Shown: positions 48,433-59,109, numbered from the stretch's first letter. The stretch: DNA of 64,000 nt from Aldrovandia affinis (GCA_029706075.1 JAINUG010000138.1:868001-932000); one strand, 5' to 3'. Notes: generated from the sequence alone by a model not told the origin. Numbers and translations: made by a program.

Positions 48433-49442
48433 GTGAGTGTCCAATATCGCTCCCTGCTGACCATGGGGGGAGGTGGAATGTGAGTTTTGTTTTGAGAAGC
48501 AAGTGGTCCATTAGAATGACACTGGCTCTGACTAAAGTATTCCTGTTTTCATCATGTCTGATTTCATGATGATGTTAGTGGTCCACTCCTTTGCTTAAGA
48601 AGTTGTCATGCATGTGGGTTATGTTTTAAGTTCAGGGCAATTGACAGGCAATCTCCACAACTTTCGGCAAGGCACACTGTGAAACATGGAGCCAAATTGA
48701 ACAAATTCTGCTCTAGACACTCTGAAACTCTGTGTCCCTTAAACCAATTGAGAAAGTACTCCAGAAAGCATGCAACAGCCATGAAAAATTACCCATTTCA
48801 CAATGGACTGACCTTCCCAGAATGTTGACCAATGATGTATACTGTTTCTGCCTTTTGTTTTTCCCTCAATCTGCACTGAAATTGAATTTCACAAGCCTTG
48901 GCATTGCTCTACAGTATGTTTACTGTGTTCTATGGGGGCCAAAAATGGAAATTCAGCTAATTCAACATTTTTTTTACTGGAGCAGTAAAGAGAATGCCAA
49001 GAGGAAACAATGTACAGTAGTTTAATATTTGTAGCTTTAAGTCTGAGTATTTCAGAGTAATTTCCTCAAAATCTATACAGTAGCAAGGAAAAGCAGGTAA
49101 AAGACTTTCCACATGTGTTATTATTGTTTTCTCCCTGGACATGGAGAATGAAGGGACCTTTGCCCTGTGCTTTGGTTTTGTGTCCCTGTCATCTCTGGTG
49201 AGGTCACACAGAATGATTTGCCTGATATGTTTCATTAAGCCCTTCCAATGACAAAGACTGCAATTTACTCCATGAACACAAGGAGCTAAATGATTGGATG
49301 AAACACCTTTCTTATACTCCCTAATTAACGTTGGTATCATAACTGTTTAGAGCCTGATGCAGTCTGATACACTACACTGTCCAGAAAATTAAGAATGTCA
49401 CAAATCATGCCACTTATTTTCTCTTTGGGTTTGCAACCACAG
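48433..49442. other. trpc3 intron 7: nothing recognised
   Basis: About 1 kb of apparently unique intron, the longest repeat-poor stretch in the 3' half of the gene. Confidence 0.45.
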
Positions 49443-49638
49443 GGTTGAGGAGAGTTTCAAAACCCTGTTCTGGTCTATATTTGGGTTGTCTGAAGTGTCG
49501 TCCGTGGTGCTGAAGTATGACCACAAGTTTATTGAGAACATAGGCTACGTGCTATATGGGATTTATAACGTCACCATGGTGGTGGTGCTTCTCAACATGC
49601 TGATTGCCATGATCAACAGTTCATATCAAGAAATTGAG
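49443..49638 (+). CDS. trpc3: trpc3 exon 8 (pore and S6)
   Basis: Completes Thr663 and encodes 664-728. [20 protein letters not shown] carries the pore helix with the LFW motif and the selectivity-filter region (IFGLSE). [20 protein letters not shown] and [20 protein letters not shown] give the S6 helix and lower gate. This is the ion-conducting part of the channel and is fully conserved in frame. Acceptor CCACAG|G, donor GAG|GTAAGC. Confidence 0.97.
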
Positions 49639-49727
49639 GTAAGCATTTGTCTTTGCTGATTCTCAATATTTACATTATCAATATTTATTGTTCCTCATAA
49701 AACATAAGCAAGTTGAGCAGTTTTCAT

Positions 49728-49822
49728 CACTGAAGCACCTGTCAAACGTGTGTGGAAGCACCGGCAACATACTTTGTATCCCTCATTTACTCAAGCATTT
49801 CCTTTATTTTGGCAGTTACTTG
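49728..49822 (+). repeat. Mariner family M end fragment
   Basis: GTGTGGAAGCACCGGCAACA then TTTGTATCCCTCATTTACTC and CTTTATTTTGGCAGTTACTT are the subterminal and terminal bases of the mariner family seen at 31830-32317 and 39720-40373. Confidence 0.75.
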
Positions 49823-50365
49823 TAAGTTACTCATTGTGAGACAGATGATATTTTACCATTATGAGTATATCCAGAGACATGTGACCTTTATAACACATCA
49901 CAGGCATCATCCTCACAATCAACTGTATATATATATATTATATATGCATACATGCTGCCCCAAACATATTGGAGCACAACAAAAATGCAGCACCAGTCAG
50001 GAGGAATGTTCTTGGGTATTCTTTCCAAAGTCCTTTCTGTTAAATTGGACTCATTGGTTGGATTGGAACTTAAATCTCTGGAAATAATAGATGTCAGTCA
50101 TTGTTATACTGTATGTCTTTAAACCCCTTTGTAATTGTGTCTCTCCAGGAAAATTCACAGAAAATGGTCTAGGGTTCTAAAGTTGAGGAATAAAATCCTT
50201 ACTCATATTCCAAATGTGTGTGCACAGTAATTCTTCTGAAGTGTATCTACAGAATGTCAGTCATAACAATGTCCATTCAGGATGACAAACTAGATTGTGC
50301 AGGGCACACTAGATTTAAATCTGGTTCTATGTCTGTGTTAAACATGGTACTATACTGTCTTGCAG

Positions 50366-50572
50366 GACGATGCTGATGTGGAGTGGAAATTTGCACGTTC
50401 CAAGCTGTGGCTGTCATACTTTGACAATGGGAAGACACTGCCCCCCTACAGCATTGTGCCAAGTCCCAAGTCCTTCTTTCAGTGCATTAAGTGGGTGTTC
50501 AACCTGTTCAGGTGCAGGAGGCGAAGGCTGAGGAAGGATGTGGAGCTGGGGATGGACAACTCAAAGTCCAAG
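50366..50572 (+). CDS. trpc3: trpc3 exon 9 (TRP box); last exon found
   Basis: Encodes 729-797: [20 protein letters not shown], with the TRP-box EWKFAR that couples S6 to the cytoplasmic domain, then [17 protein letters not shown] and the basic [20 protein letters not shown]. Acceptor TCTTGCAG|GAC. The family boundary falls after NSKS(R/K), so the exon should end at 50572; the donor there is AAG|GTTCGAGC, a weak site. If it is not used, the frame reads [17 protein letters not shown] and stops at 50624-50626, giving a channel without the C-terminal CIRB/coiled-coil region. A foldback transposon begins at about 50575. The next exon is not in the window. Confidence 0.93.
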
Positions 50573-50899
50573 GTTCGAGCCGTAACCTCTTCCACAGGTT
50601 CCAATTTTAATACAGGCTATATATGATTATCATAGGGTTTTCATGTAACCCAGTTTTGACAGGTCACCTATGACCCTTAAGTAATCAATCAAACTATTTG
50701 ACAGGTGGGCGTGTTCCAAGGTCCGACTAGCAATCCCCGGACACTATCTAGGATTGTTCTCTGCCATTCCCATTGACGGTAACTTAAATTAATCTAAAAT
50801 TAATCGGACCACCGTGACAGAACTGCATTTAGATTTTGGCATCTGCACAACTACAACTCATGCTTTGTATATGTTTCATCTATCTTTGACCATTTAAAT

Positions 50900-51219
50900 C
50901 AGTGGTCTCAAACTCAGTGCTACAAAGGGCCATGTGTATGCAGGTTTTCATTCCAACCAATTACTGCTGCCTTAATTGGCTCAACTACTCATTTAGCCAT
51001 ATGCATGCACCTCTGTGCATTCTTGAAGTTAAAGCACAGAATATACTCAACAATTATTATTTAGATAACAAAAATATTTAATTTCACTTTATATACATTA
51101 TGTGCAAGCCAACATGATAATTTAGCAAATAATGGAACTAATTATCTAATCAAAAGCGGAGGCTGCAGTAAAAACCAGCATACACATGGCCCTCCGTGGC
51201 ACTGAGTTTGAGACCACTG
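50900..51219. mobile_element. hAT MITE inside the foldback arm, TSD ATTTAAAT
   Basis: Begins CAGTGGTCTCAAACTCAGTG and ends CACTGAGTTTGAGACCACTG. Perfect 8-bp duplications at 50892-50899 and 51220-51227. Second-order repeats GGCCATGTGTATGC and GCATACACATGGCC extend the inverted ends. Confidence 0.93.
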
Positions 51220-51599
51220 ATTTAAATAAAGGGGGCTGGTTAAACTAAAGCCGCGGTCATGTCACTGTTACTCCGGTATCCCCAACCAAGCCACACAGTC
51301 TAGTTCCAGCGCCCCAGGGCCTGAGAGTTCAACCGAAGCTGCAGTCTTCAGCAGTGCTGGCGCTGGTGTACTTTTGGCCCATGTGCAAAACTGCGGAAAT
51401 GGACCCCCCACAGATAAGAATATTGGAAAATTACCGAAAGAGTTAACCATGATGAATATGATCCCGGCCTTTAAATAGAGCTACATTTCTCTGCTTTGAC
51501 GTTTGACAAAACCAGTCAGTAATCATAGATTACTTATTTTATTGCTACAATATTTCTATTAATTGTGAATTATTACCCCTATTGAAGAATTTGATTACA

Positions 51600-52241
51600 T
51601 AAATTGTGCAAATTAAAACATAAATAGACTCACCATCATCACAGCTGAGCACAGAAACCTTTGGAAACCTTGCTGACCTTGCAGTTATAATTTGCAGACG
51701 GTGCCCATCAGTTTGAGGGAATTCAAAATCAGTGTCTTTGAGCTGCTTAGGTTTCTGACGCACAATGTCATCTCATAAAACGCCAGGCATTTGACCAGGC
51801 CACAATGCAGGATCAAAATAATCAGCAATAGCAATACCGTGCGAGTCGCCAGTGCTGGTCTCCAGTGCTAGTGATTGTGGCTCAGGCTCGGCAGATTCTG
51901 GCTCTGCGATACCCAGTGCGTTTGTGGTGCGTGCAGCCTCGTCCTCTGTTTGAGTTGCATCATATGCGGTCGTGGATGGTGTAATCTCCGGTTGAGGTGC
52001 ATTTACCATGGATGGTTCTTCAGAATCAGGCTCATATTCTGCCGATAGTGATGGCCCTGTCTCCCGAGGCTCTGCAATGTGGAGACACATCCGTGGAGAC
52101 TGTGGGCGGAAAATTTGCCGATGGTGTTGCTGCGAACCACGATGAATAAACCTTTTTTGCGTTAGTAGCCTCTTTTGCTGAATTTTCTTGTTTTCTTTTA
52201 TTTTCTTTGCATTTTTGATAGCCTGATTTTGACTTCTGCAT
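51600..52241 (-). pseudogene. hAT transposase N-terminal fragment
   Basis: Starts MQKSKSGYQKCKENKRKQEN (a basic stretch), shifts frame near 52085 into an acidic, low-complexity region (ESAEPEPQSLALETSTGDSH) and then IAIADYFDPALWPGQMPG, followed by DDIVRQKPKQLKDTDFEFPQ, the region that leads into the TTF-type finger in this transposase group. A stop and frameshift near 51775 and the absence of the catalytic domain show it is a relic. Probably related to the transposase at 18196-20335, though I cannot align them. Confidence 0.65.
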
Positions 52242-52513
52242 GGTTACAACTAGGGAAACAAACGTTATAAGCTAGTTAGATATGCGCGCCGTTCGTATGG
52301 TATGAGTTCAAGTTCATTGATGCACCGCCGCACAGCCGCGATCAAAAAACATTTGAATAAGGACAATTAGCTGCTATTGGGCAGAGACCCCTGCAGTTAC
52401 CGGGCATGCCCTCATTATCAACATATTGTTCTCCGATTAGACAGAATTTGTAGTTACGTCTCAGAGCTGAGATGTTGCGAGGGTTTTGCGCATAATTAGG
52501 CTATTTGATGCAT

Positions 52514-53570
52514 TAGTGATGGTAAGTTAGATTATTTTTCCTGACTCATTCGCGAACGATTTGTTCAATGAAAAGAACCGGGTTAAAGAGCCGGGTTCAC
52601 CGTTTGCGAACAATGACTCCCAAATGTTGCGATTCACGTTCAGAGCCGGGTTAACCATTAACGATTCACTCAGACATGTCTCGTTCGTTCAGTGCAGTGG
52701 ATATAGCCGTTCTTTGGTTTGATAGATTAACTTCGCCCATGAGTGCTAAACCATTGCAATGCATCATTCTGATAGCAAACAACTAGATAATGTACCCGAT
52801 CAGAAGAACTCAAACGAGTTGTTATTTTCGAGCCCCGAAAGAGTTGTGATTATCGTTCATTTTGTTCAGTAGCCTAAAGTAATGCCCATTTGTTCACTCA
52901 TAAAACGAGTTTAGGCAGTCAGCAGCTAATAGGTTTACTTTTGGTTTTACAATGTTATATCCTGCAACATCACGTCATTTAAATGCTTTTGCACAGTGCG
53001 ATAAATTATTGTAACAGTGCTAGCTGCTCTCCATTTAGTTCTTGTGTAGCATGCTAGGTGGCTACATATTCATAGGCCACGGGCTACGAGGTCATCACAT
53101 GTCCCAGGGGCCCTTGTGGCCAGCTAAACTTGAGTGTTCGGATGGTTATGTTCACAAATATTGAAGTATGAAAACCAAGAGTGTTTTGAGTGAAAGCCCC
53201 TTTTTCCCTTTTTGAGTGTATGTGACGACATCACCGTCACTGGCTGTGTATGCGTTGAAAATGACCCCTGTGTGATTCCGATGCACAAGTACTTGTGATT
53301 GTACTTCCCCTGTACTACATGCTTTATTTTAATAAAGAAGTAGTACTGAAATGGAAAAAGCTAAATCTCAAGACTCTTGATTCCGTGGCATCCACCGCTA
53401 CATTATCATGTTTAAAAACATGTCGGTTGGAAGCTGAGTGCGATGTAGGTGGAGCCCCTCGGTCAATTGAATGAGTAAAATGAACGACTCAATTGAGAAA
53501 ATGAATCATTACTGCCTAGCCAGTAAAAAGAGTAGTTCAATTAGAAGGAATCATTTGCGAACTGCACATC
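52514..53570. mobile_element. Probable hAT-like non-autonomous element (third nesting level)
   Basis: Ends TTAGTGATGG and CATCACTA are inverted, with TGATGCAT and CAATGCAT beside them (6 of 8 bases equal). Subterminal motifs GAACCGGGTTAAAGAGCCGG and GAGCCGGGTTAACC repeat. No coding frame. Confidence 0.6.
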
Positions 53571-53820
53571 ACTACAATGCATTTCCCTGACCATTTCAAC
53601 GGGCCCCTGTCAAGCCATGGCCCCTGTGCAAAATACGTTGCATATCCGCTAGTGCCGGGCCTGGTCTTCAGTATCCCAACAACAGAACCTGGGACAGGCT
53701 TATACCACAGAAGGCATGGAGACTCAACCAAAGCCGCGGTCAGGCCACTGTTACTTTGGCATACCCACCCCATTTCTGGGGTGCCTAGCACAGACTTCGC
53801 AGCCATTAGACAACAGGAGC

Positions 53821-54170
53821 ATGTCAACCAAGGCCACGGTCCTCCGCGTGGTTTAGCCCCCCCTGCTGACTACCTAACTCAGGAGGGGCAAAGTCTTTTC
53901 AGCCCTGAGCCACCTTGGACTGACCATGACATGGTCTTTTTTGGACATACCCTGTGCCGGCCAGAAGAGGATGGGCTTCCCCCCTTTTTAGTCTGGTTCC
54001 TCCCAAGGTTTCTCCCTACCAAGGGAGTTTTTCCTTGCCACTGTTGCCTTTAGGCTTGCTTTTGGGGGGGTCTAGGCCTGGGTTCCCCCTCTGTTAAGCG
54101 TTTTGTGACAATTCTATTGTGAAAAGCGCTATACAAATAAATTTGATTTGATTTGATTTGATTTGATTTG
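53821..54170 (+). mobile_element. LINE/SINE 3' end inside the foldback arm
   Basis: GTCTGGTTCCTCCCAAGGTT, TTTCTCCCTACCAAGGGAGT and TTTTTCCTTGCCACTGTTGC then TTGTGAAAAGCGCTATACAA and (ATTTG)n form a well-known teleost LINE 3' UTR. The foldback arm resumes at TTGCTTAAATATTTTAATG on its far side. Confidence 0.8.
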
Positions 54171-56034
54171 ATTGCTTAAATATTTTAATGATTTGTGTTC
54201 TCGTTACACTAGCTAGGATTTCTCTCTACTTCCCCCATTGACGGGAACTCTAAATGCGCCAGTAGGAACTGTGTTAATATGCAAATCATCCCCTGACGTT
54301 ACATCAGAATTTGGCATTGCGCAGTTGAACGGGGAAATTGCATTGTCTAATGCTAAGCTAGCTACAAAAGATTTCTTTGGAGGGGGCCAATAACTTTTTA
54401 TTGAATGTTTTTTCATTATAGTGACTACTCAGAGTTGCTTCAGTAGGGGTAAACAAATGCATAAGGTTATTTGCAAGTTAACCATTTTTCAATTTTTATG
54501 AACAGGAAATTTGCACTTATTGTTGATTAAGGGTGTATCCGTCAACTTCGGAGACACTGGCTGCATCACTTTGGCATTAGCTCCATTTGTGAAGTTTGCG
54601 ACAGTTGGGTAGAACTTGCAGTTGTATTAGCTAGCTAATAAATAATATTTTATAGTTCGCAAAGACCTATGGGATGGATAATGAATACGCTACAATTTCA
54701 CTACCCTCGTAGTTCCAGTCTCCTAAACCATTTGTCTGTCTAATTTGTTCAAAACACATCCCTGTTTAAACCTCATTCTATTAAAAAACTCACTATAATG
54801 AAAAATATAACAATTTATCACTTGGAAATATACCTAAGTTTAACTGTTATAAATAAATAAATAAAAACCCTTCACACTCACACTTCAAAAAGCCTAACAC
54901 TCAATTGCCCATGATGCTTTGCAACTAACAGCCGTAAGTTCTACTCAACTGTCGCAAACTTCACAAATGTTGGAGCTAATGCCAAAGTGACGCAGCCAGT
55001 GTCTCCGAAGTCGACGGATACACCCTTAGACAACACTAAGTGCAAAAAACATTCAATAAAACGTTCTTGCCCCCCTCCAAGGAAATCTATTGGAGCTAGC
55101 TTAGCATTAGACAATGCAATTTCCCCGTTCATAATATCTTAACGCTACCAATGCACCCCTACAACTGCGCAGATGCAAAATTCTGATGTAGTGTCAGGGG
55201 ATGATTTGCATATTACCCACAGTTACTACTGGCGCATTTAGAGTTCCCGTCAATGGAGAGGTAGAGAGAAATCCTAGCTAGTCTAACAAGAACACAAATC
55301 ATTAAAATCTTTAAGCAATGCTAGGCACTCCTGTTGTCTAATGGCGGTGAAGGCTGTGCTACGCACCCCAGCAATGGGGTGGGTATACCAAAGTAACAGT
55401 GGCCTGACCGCAGCTCTGGTTGAGTGCCTTTGCCTTCTGTGTTATAAGCCTGTCCCAGATTCTGTTGTAGTGATACTGAAGACTGCAGCTATGTTTGAGC
55501 TCTCAGGCCCTGGGGCGCTGGCACTAGACTGGGTGGCTTGGTTGGGTATACCGGAGTACCAGTGGCATGACTGCGGCTTTGATTTAACCAGCCCTTTTTT
55601 TTTTTTAAATGGTCAAAAATAGATTAAATATATACAGAGCATCAATTGTAGCTGTACAGATGCCAAAATCTGAAAGCAGTTCTGTCACAGAGGTCCAATT
55701 TGCATATTACCCAGAATTCATTTTAGATTCATTTAAATTTACCGTCAATGGGAAAGGTAGAAACAATCCTAGGTAGTGTCTGGGGATGAGTTTACAGTAC
55801 TCTGTTGCCTATCATTTCTAGTGGGACCTTGGAATATGCCCACCTGTCAAATAGTTTGATTGATTACTTAAGGGTCAAAGGTGACCTGTCAAAACTGGGA
55901 GATATGAATGCCATATGATAATCATATATCAGGCTGTAACTCCAGTCCAAGTTATGGAGGGCTCGACTGATTTTAGGTATAATCAGTCTTTTTTGGAGGA
56001 ATCCTTGAGAGAGATCTCCAGGATTTACCAGAAG

Positions 56035-56484
56035 TAGGGTGACCAGATGTCCCGGTTTGGTTGGGACAGTCCCAGATTTGAGCAGCATGTCCTGGTGTCC
56101 TGACAAAATGCCAAAATGTACCGGTTTCTAACTTAGCCCAAGATGTAGTAGTACACTACGCACATTCTGCACAGCTATGATTACATTCTGCCCTCAATAA
56201 CTGGTCCAAGATCAGGCCTATTGCCCCGCTTATGATTTTTAAACAATTAAGAAAACACAATAAACAGACCCTGAGCCAGTTAAGTGGAGCAAAATGCATG
56301 TACACCTTGAGCATGTGCACTGACTGACCATCGTCTCATCTCGTTAAAATGCTGAAGCGAAAATGGAGATTTGATATAGAACTTCAAAGTGCTAGTCAAA
56401 AAAAGTGACCTGTTGAGGAACAACAGCGTATTGATATATATTTTTTCTGTCCCGGTTTTAGGTTTTGAAAATTTGGTCATCCTA
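56035..56484. mobile_element. hAT-like MITE, TSD (A/G)CCAGAAG
   Basis: Starts TAGGGTGACCAGATGTCCCG and ends AAATTTGGTCATCCTA. Flanked by ACCAGAAG (56027-56034) and GCCAGAAG (56485-56492), 7 of 8 identical. No coding frame. Confidence 0.82.
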
Positions 56485-56512
56485 GCCAGAAGATACACTG
56501 CATGTTTTAGAT

Positions 56513-57033
56513 CATTGTTTCTCAACCGGGGGTACGCGTACCCCTAGTGGTACGTGGGGAATTGCAGGGGGTACTTGGAAATGTTTTTGAAACCTCAAAA
56601 TAAATATAAATTAATTGTATTTTGCAAAATAAATAAATAAATAAATAAATAAAATAAAAAAGAATAATGAATGTTGAAATAATATTCTATATAAGGCCAT
56701 CAAAATTAAGACAAAATATCTTTTGTAATTATTAATGGTGAATCTTAATAAAATGTTTTTTAAAAATCAAAATATCTGTGTTGGCTGCTTACGTGAGGTA
56801 TATGCCTATATATATGTATATATAGGTATATATAGGCCTATATATACATATATAGGCCTATATATACCTATATATACATATATATATAGGCATATACCTC
56901 ACGTGTAAGCAGCCAACACAGATATTTTGATTTTACATATATAGGCCTATATATATATTATGGGTAGGGGGTACTTGGGGATTGTTGAAAATATTTTAGT
57001 GGTACAGAGCACAAAAAAGGTTGAGAACCACTG
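56513..57033. mobile_element. hAT MITE with a long AT-rich palindrome, TSD TTTTAGAT
   Basis: Starts CATTGTTTCTCAACCGGGGG (first bases drifted from CAGTGGTTCTCAACC) and ends GGTTGAGAACCACTG. Perfect 8-bp duplications at 56505-56512 and 57034-57041. The middle (56762-56937) is a near-perfect palindrome. Confidence 0.9.
56762..56937. repeat. Near-perfect palindrome of about 175 bp
   Basis: AAAATCAAAATATCTGTGTT, GGCTGCTTACGTGAGGTATA and TGCCTATATATATG on the left are mirrored as complements on the right, ending AACACAGATATTTTGATTTT. Only a few base differences and almost no loop. Confidence 0.9.
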
Positions 57034-57366
57034 TTTTAGATTATGTGACAGAACATTACATTATTCAACATGATATCACTAATTAACATCATTTTTGTTA
57101 GTTTACAAGAAAATGATGAAAAATGCTACATTCATGAAGGGAAGACCTAGAACCCCACATTACACTATTTATTTGATACTTTAGATTGTAGAGTGTGAGT
57201 GGATGCATATTTTATTGCAGTAACTCAATAATTACTGTAGATACAGAAAGCAAGATGTTCTTAATCCCCCTCATCCCCAATTTAGGAATAAAAAGATATA
57301 ATGGCACTGAATAACTTTGAGCAAAGAATATCAGTGAATCTTTGGAGAAAGTTTGAATTTATACTA

Positions 57367-59020
57367 CAGTCCCGGCCAAAAGTTTTGTCGCATGAGTGGA
57401 CAAAAGTGACAATTGCTAATTACCCAACTCTTAATTAGCTAATAAAGTTAGGAAACAACACAAATTAATCATAAGTGTCTAAAGTTTATTTAGATACCAT
57501 CAAAACAAAAATTTCATAGATGCTTATAAGGTTTATTGCTTGATAATGATGAACAAGCCAGTTTCTACCTGGACAAAAGTCTTGTCGCAAATCAAATTAT
57601 AATCAAGAAATTGTATCTTTCTCAAAAAGTAAATAAAATAACAAATGAAAAATCAGTCTAGTATTTCATCATGGACTATAAGTTAAGAAATTAATATCTT
57701 GTATGGGTTCCTTTGGCCTGCAGAACAGTTGCCATCCGGTTTGGCAGAGAGTCGTAGAGCTTGTTGATGAAGTCGCCGGGGATGGCATGGAAGGCCATCC
57801 CAAAGCTCCTCCATGTTCTTCGGCTTGATCCTCCAAGCTTCCTCCTTCATTCTTCGACAGATATGCTCAATAATATTCATATCTGGAGACTGTGCTGGCC
57901 ATCCCTGAAGGACATTGATCTTCTTCCCCCTGAGAAACTTCATAGTGGAACCTGAGGTATGGCAAGGAGCTCCATCCTGTTGAAAAATCTGACCCCTTTT
58001 GTAGTTGGGAATGTACTGGGAGGCAAGAATCTGTTGATATTTGGCACTGTCAATGTTACCATCCACCTTCAGATCTCCCTGGCACCTCCATATTGGACGT
58101 AACCCCAAACCATAATCTTTCCACCTCCAAATTTGACTGTCTTCTGGGTGAACCGTGGGTCCAGACGGGCCCCAGAGGGTCGTCGACAATATTGGCGGTG
58201 CTTGGGCTCCATGCTCAACTGACGATTCATCTGAAAAATCTATTTTTCGCCACTTTTCTGCTGTCCACCCTTCCGTCAGGCTATGGGCCTTGGCGCACGC
58301 AACATGATTTCTTAGCTGTCTCTTGTTTAGTGCTGGTTTCTGGGCAGCAATACGACCGTGGAGACCATTGCGAGCAAGAAACCGACGTACAGTTCTTGAC
58401 GAAACAGGCATTGCTGGCGTCCACTCCTCCTGAAGCTGTGAGGCGGTTGACATGGGGCTGGCTTTTGACAGTCGGACAAGCAAGCTGTCGTCAGATATGA
58501 ATATTATTGAGCATATCTGGGGAAGAATGAAGGAGGAAGCTTGGAGGACCAAGCCGAAGAACTTGGAGGAGCTTTGGGATGCCTGCAAGGTGGCCTTCCA
58601 TGCCATCCCGACGACTTCATCAACAAGCTCTACGACTCTCTGCCAAACCGGATGGCAACTGTTCTGCAGGCCAAAGGAACCCATACAAGATATTAATTTC
58701 TTAACTTATAGTCCATGATGAAATACTAGACTGATTTTTCATTTGTTATTTTATTTACTTTTTGAGAAAGATAACATTTCTTGATTATAATTTGATTTGC
58801 GACAAGACTTTTGTCCAGGTAGAAACTGGCTTGTTCATCATTATCAAACAATAAACCTTATAAGCATCTATGAAATTTTTGTTTTGATGGTATCTATATA
58901 AACTTTAGACACTTATGATTAATTTGTGTTGTTTCCTAACTTTATTAACTAATTAAGAGTTGGGTAATTAGCAATTGTCACCTTTGTCCACTCATGCGAC
59001 AAAACTTTTGGCCAGGACTG
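57367..59020 (-). mobile_element. Palindromic Tc1-like transposon
   Basis: Ends CAGTCCCGGCCAAAAGTTTT and AAAACTTTTGGCCAGGACTG, flanked by TA at 57365-57366 and 59021-59022. The inverted arms run far past a normal Tc1 terminal repeat: 57367-57885 against 58492-59020, more than 500 bp each. Both arms contain the 3' part of the transposase gene, including AAGAATGAAGGAGGAAGC and GCCAAACCGGATGGCAACTG. The unpaired middle encodes the transposase's central part on the minus strand. Confidence 0.92.
57683..58491 (-). pseudogene. Tc1-like transposase lacking its N-terminus
   Basis: The minus-strand frame has SSRTVRRFLARNGLHGRIAA and QKPALNKRQLRNHVACAKAH (second DNA-binding part), KIDFSDESS with the first catalytic Asp, IFQQDGAPCHTSGSTMKFL with the second, and WPAQSPDMNIIEHICRRMK with the Glu. 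The frame then shifts near 57795 so the last 40 residues are wrong; another frame gives the expected NRMATVLQ end. The first DNA-binding domain (about 80-90 residues) is missing: in its place is an inverted copy of the gene's own 3' end, from which the open frame simply reads antisense (58492-58684). No active enzyme is expected. Confidence 0.85.
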
Positions 59021-59109
59021 TATAAAATGGTCTTGGATGCTGATTAGTCAACCATCCTTCCTATCAGTGCTGATAGTCATGATACAGCATGGCTAAATAG
59101 AATGTTCAT

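Larger units (their letters stand above)
11367..50572 (+). other. trpc3: trpc3 gene, nine visible coding exons (3' end missing)
   Basis: TRPC3 is a plasma-membrane, non-selective Ca2+-permeable channel opened by diacylglycerol downstream of phospholipase C; it works as a tetramer, also with TRPC6/TRPC7 (family knowledge). Nine exons join in frame to 797 codons. TRPC3 rather than TRPC6/7 is chosen from the MSTK start, the run [40 protein letters not shown] and [10 protein letters not shown]. Every intron starts GT and ends AG. The TRPC C-terminal helix region after NSKSK is not found between 50573 and 64000, although it should follow. Introns total over 37 kb, most of it transposon sequence, with intron 1 alone at 13.4 kb. 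Confidence 0.9.
51352..53663 (-). mobile_element. Internally deleted hAT inside the foldback arm, TSD GTCTTCAG
   Basis: Starts CAGTGCTGGCGCTGG; the other end, read in reverse, starts CAGGCCCGGCACTAGCGG. The terminal repeats are imperfect. Flanked by GTCTTCAG at 51344-51351 and 53664-53671. Carries a transposase N-terminal fragment on the minus strand (51600-52241) and a further MITE (52514-53570). Confidence 0.85.
50575..55965. mobile_element. Large foldback (inverted-repeat) element with nested insertions
   Basis: Left-arm pieces 50575-50899, 51228-51351, 53672-53820 and 54171-54630 pair in reverse order with 55965-54932. Matching blocks include CAGTTTTGACAGGTCACC with GGTGACCTGTCAAAACTG, CAGGCCACTGTTACTTTGG with CCAAAGTAACAGTGGCCTG, and ATTGACGGGAACTCTAAATG with its complement. 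Without the inserts the element is about 2.4 kb with arms near 1 kb and a central loop near 54631-54931. No coding frame. The arms are diverged (about 80-90% by eye). No target duplication identified. Superfamily not assigned. Confidence 0.82.

Noticed and set aside
58452..58718. Separate plus-strand transposase gene
   Set aside because: It is the inverted copy of the Tc1 transposase 3' end that forms the right arm of the palindromic element.
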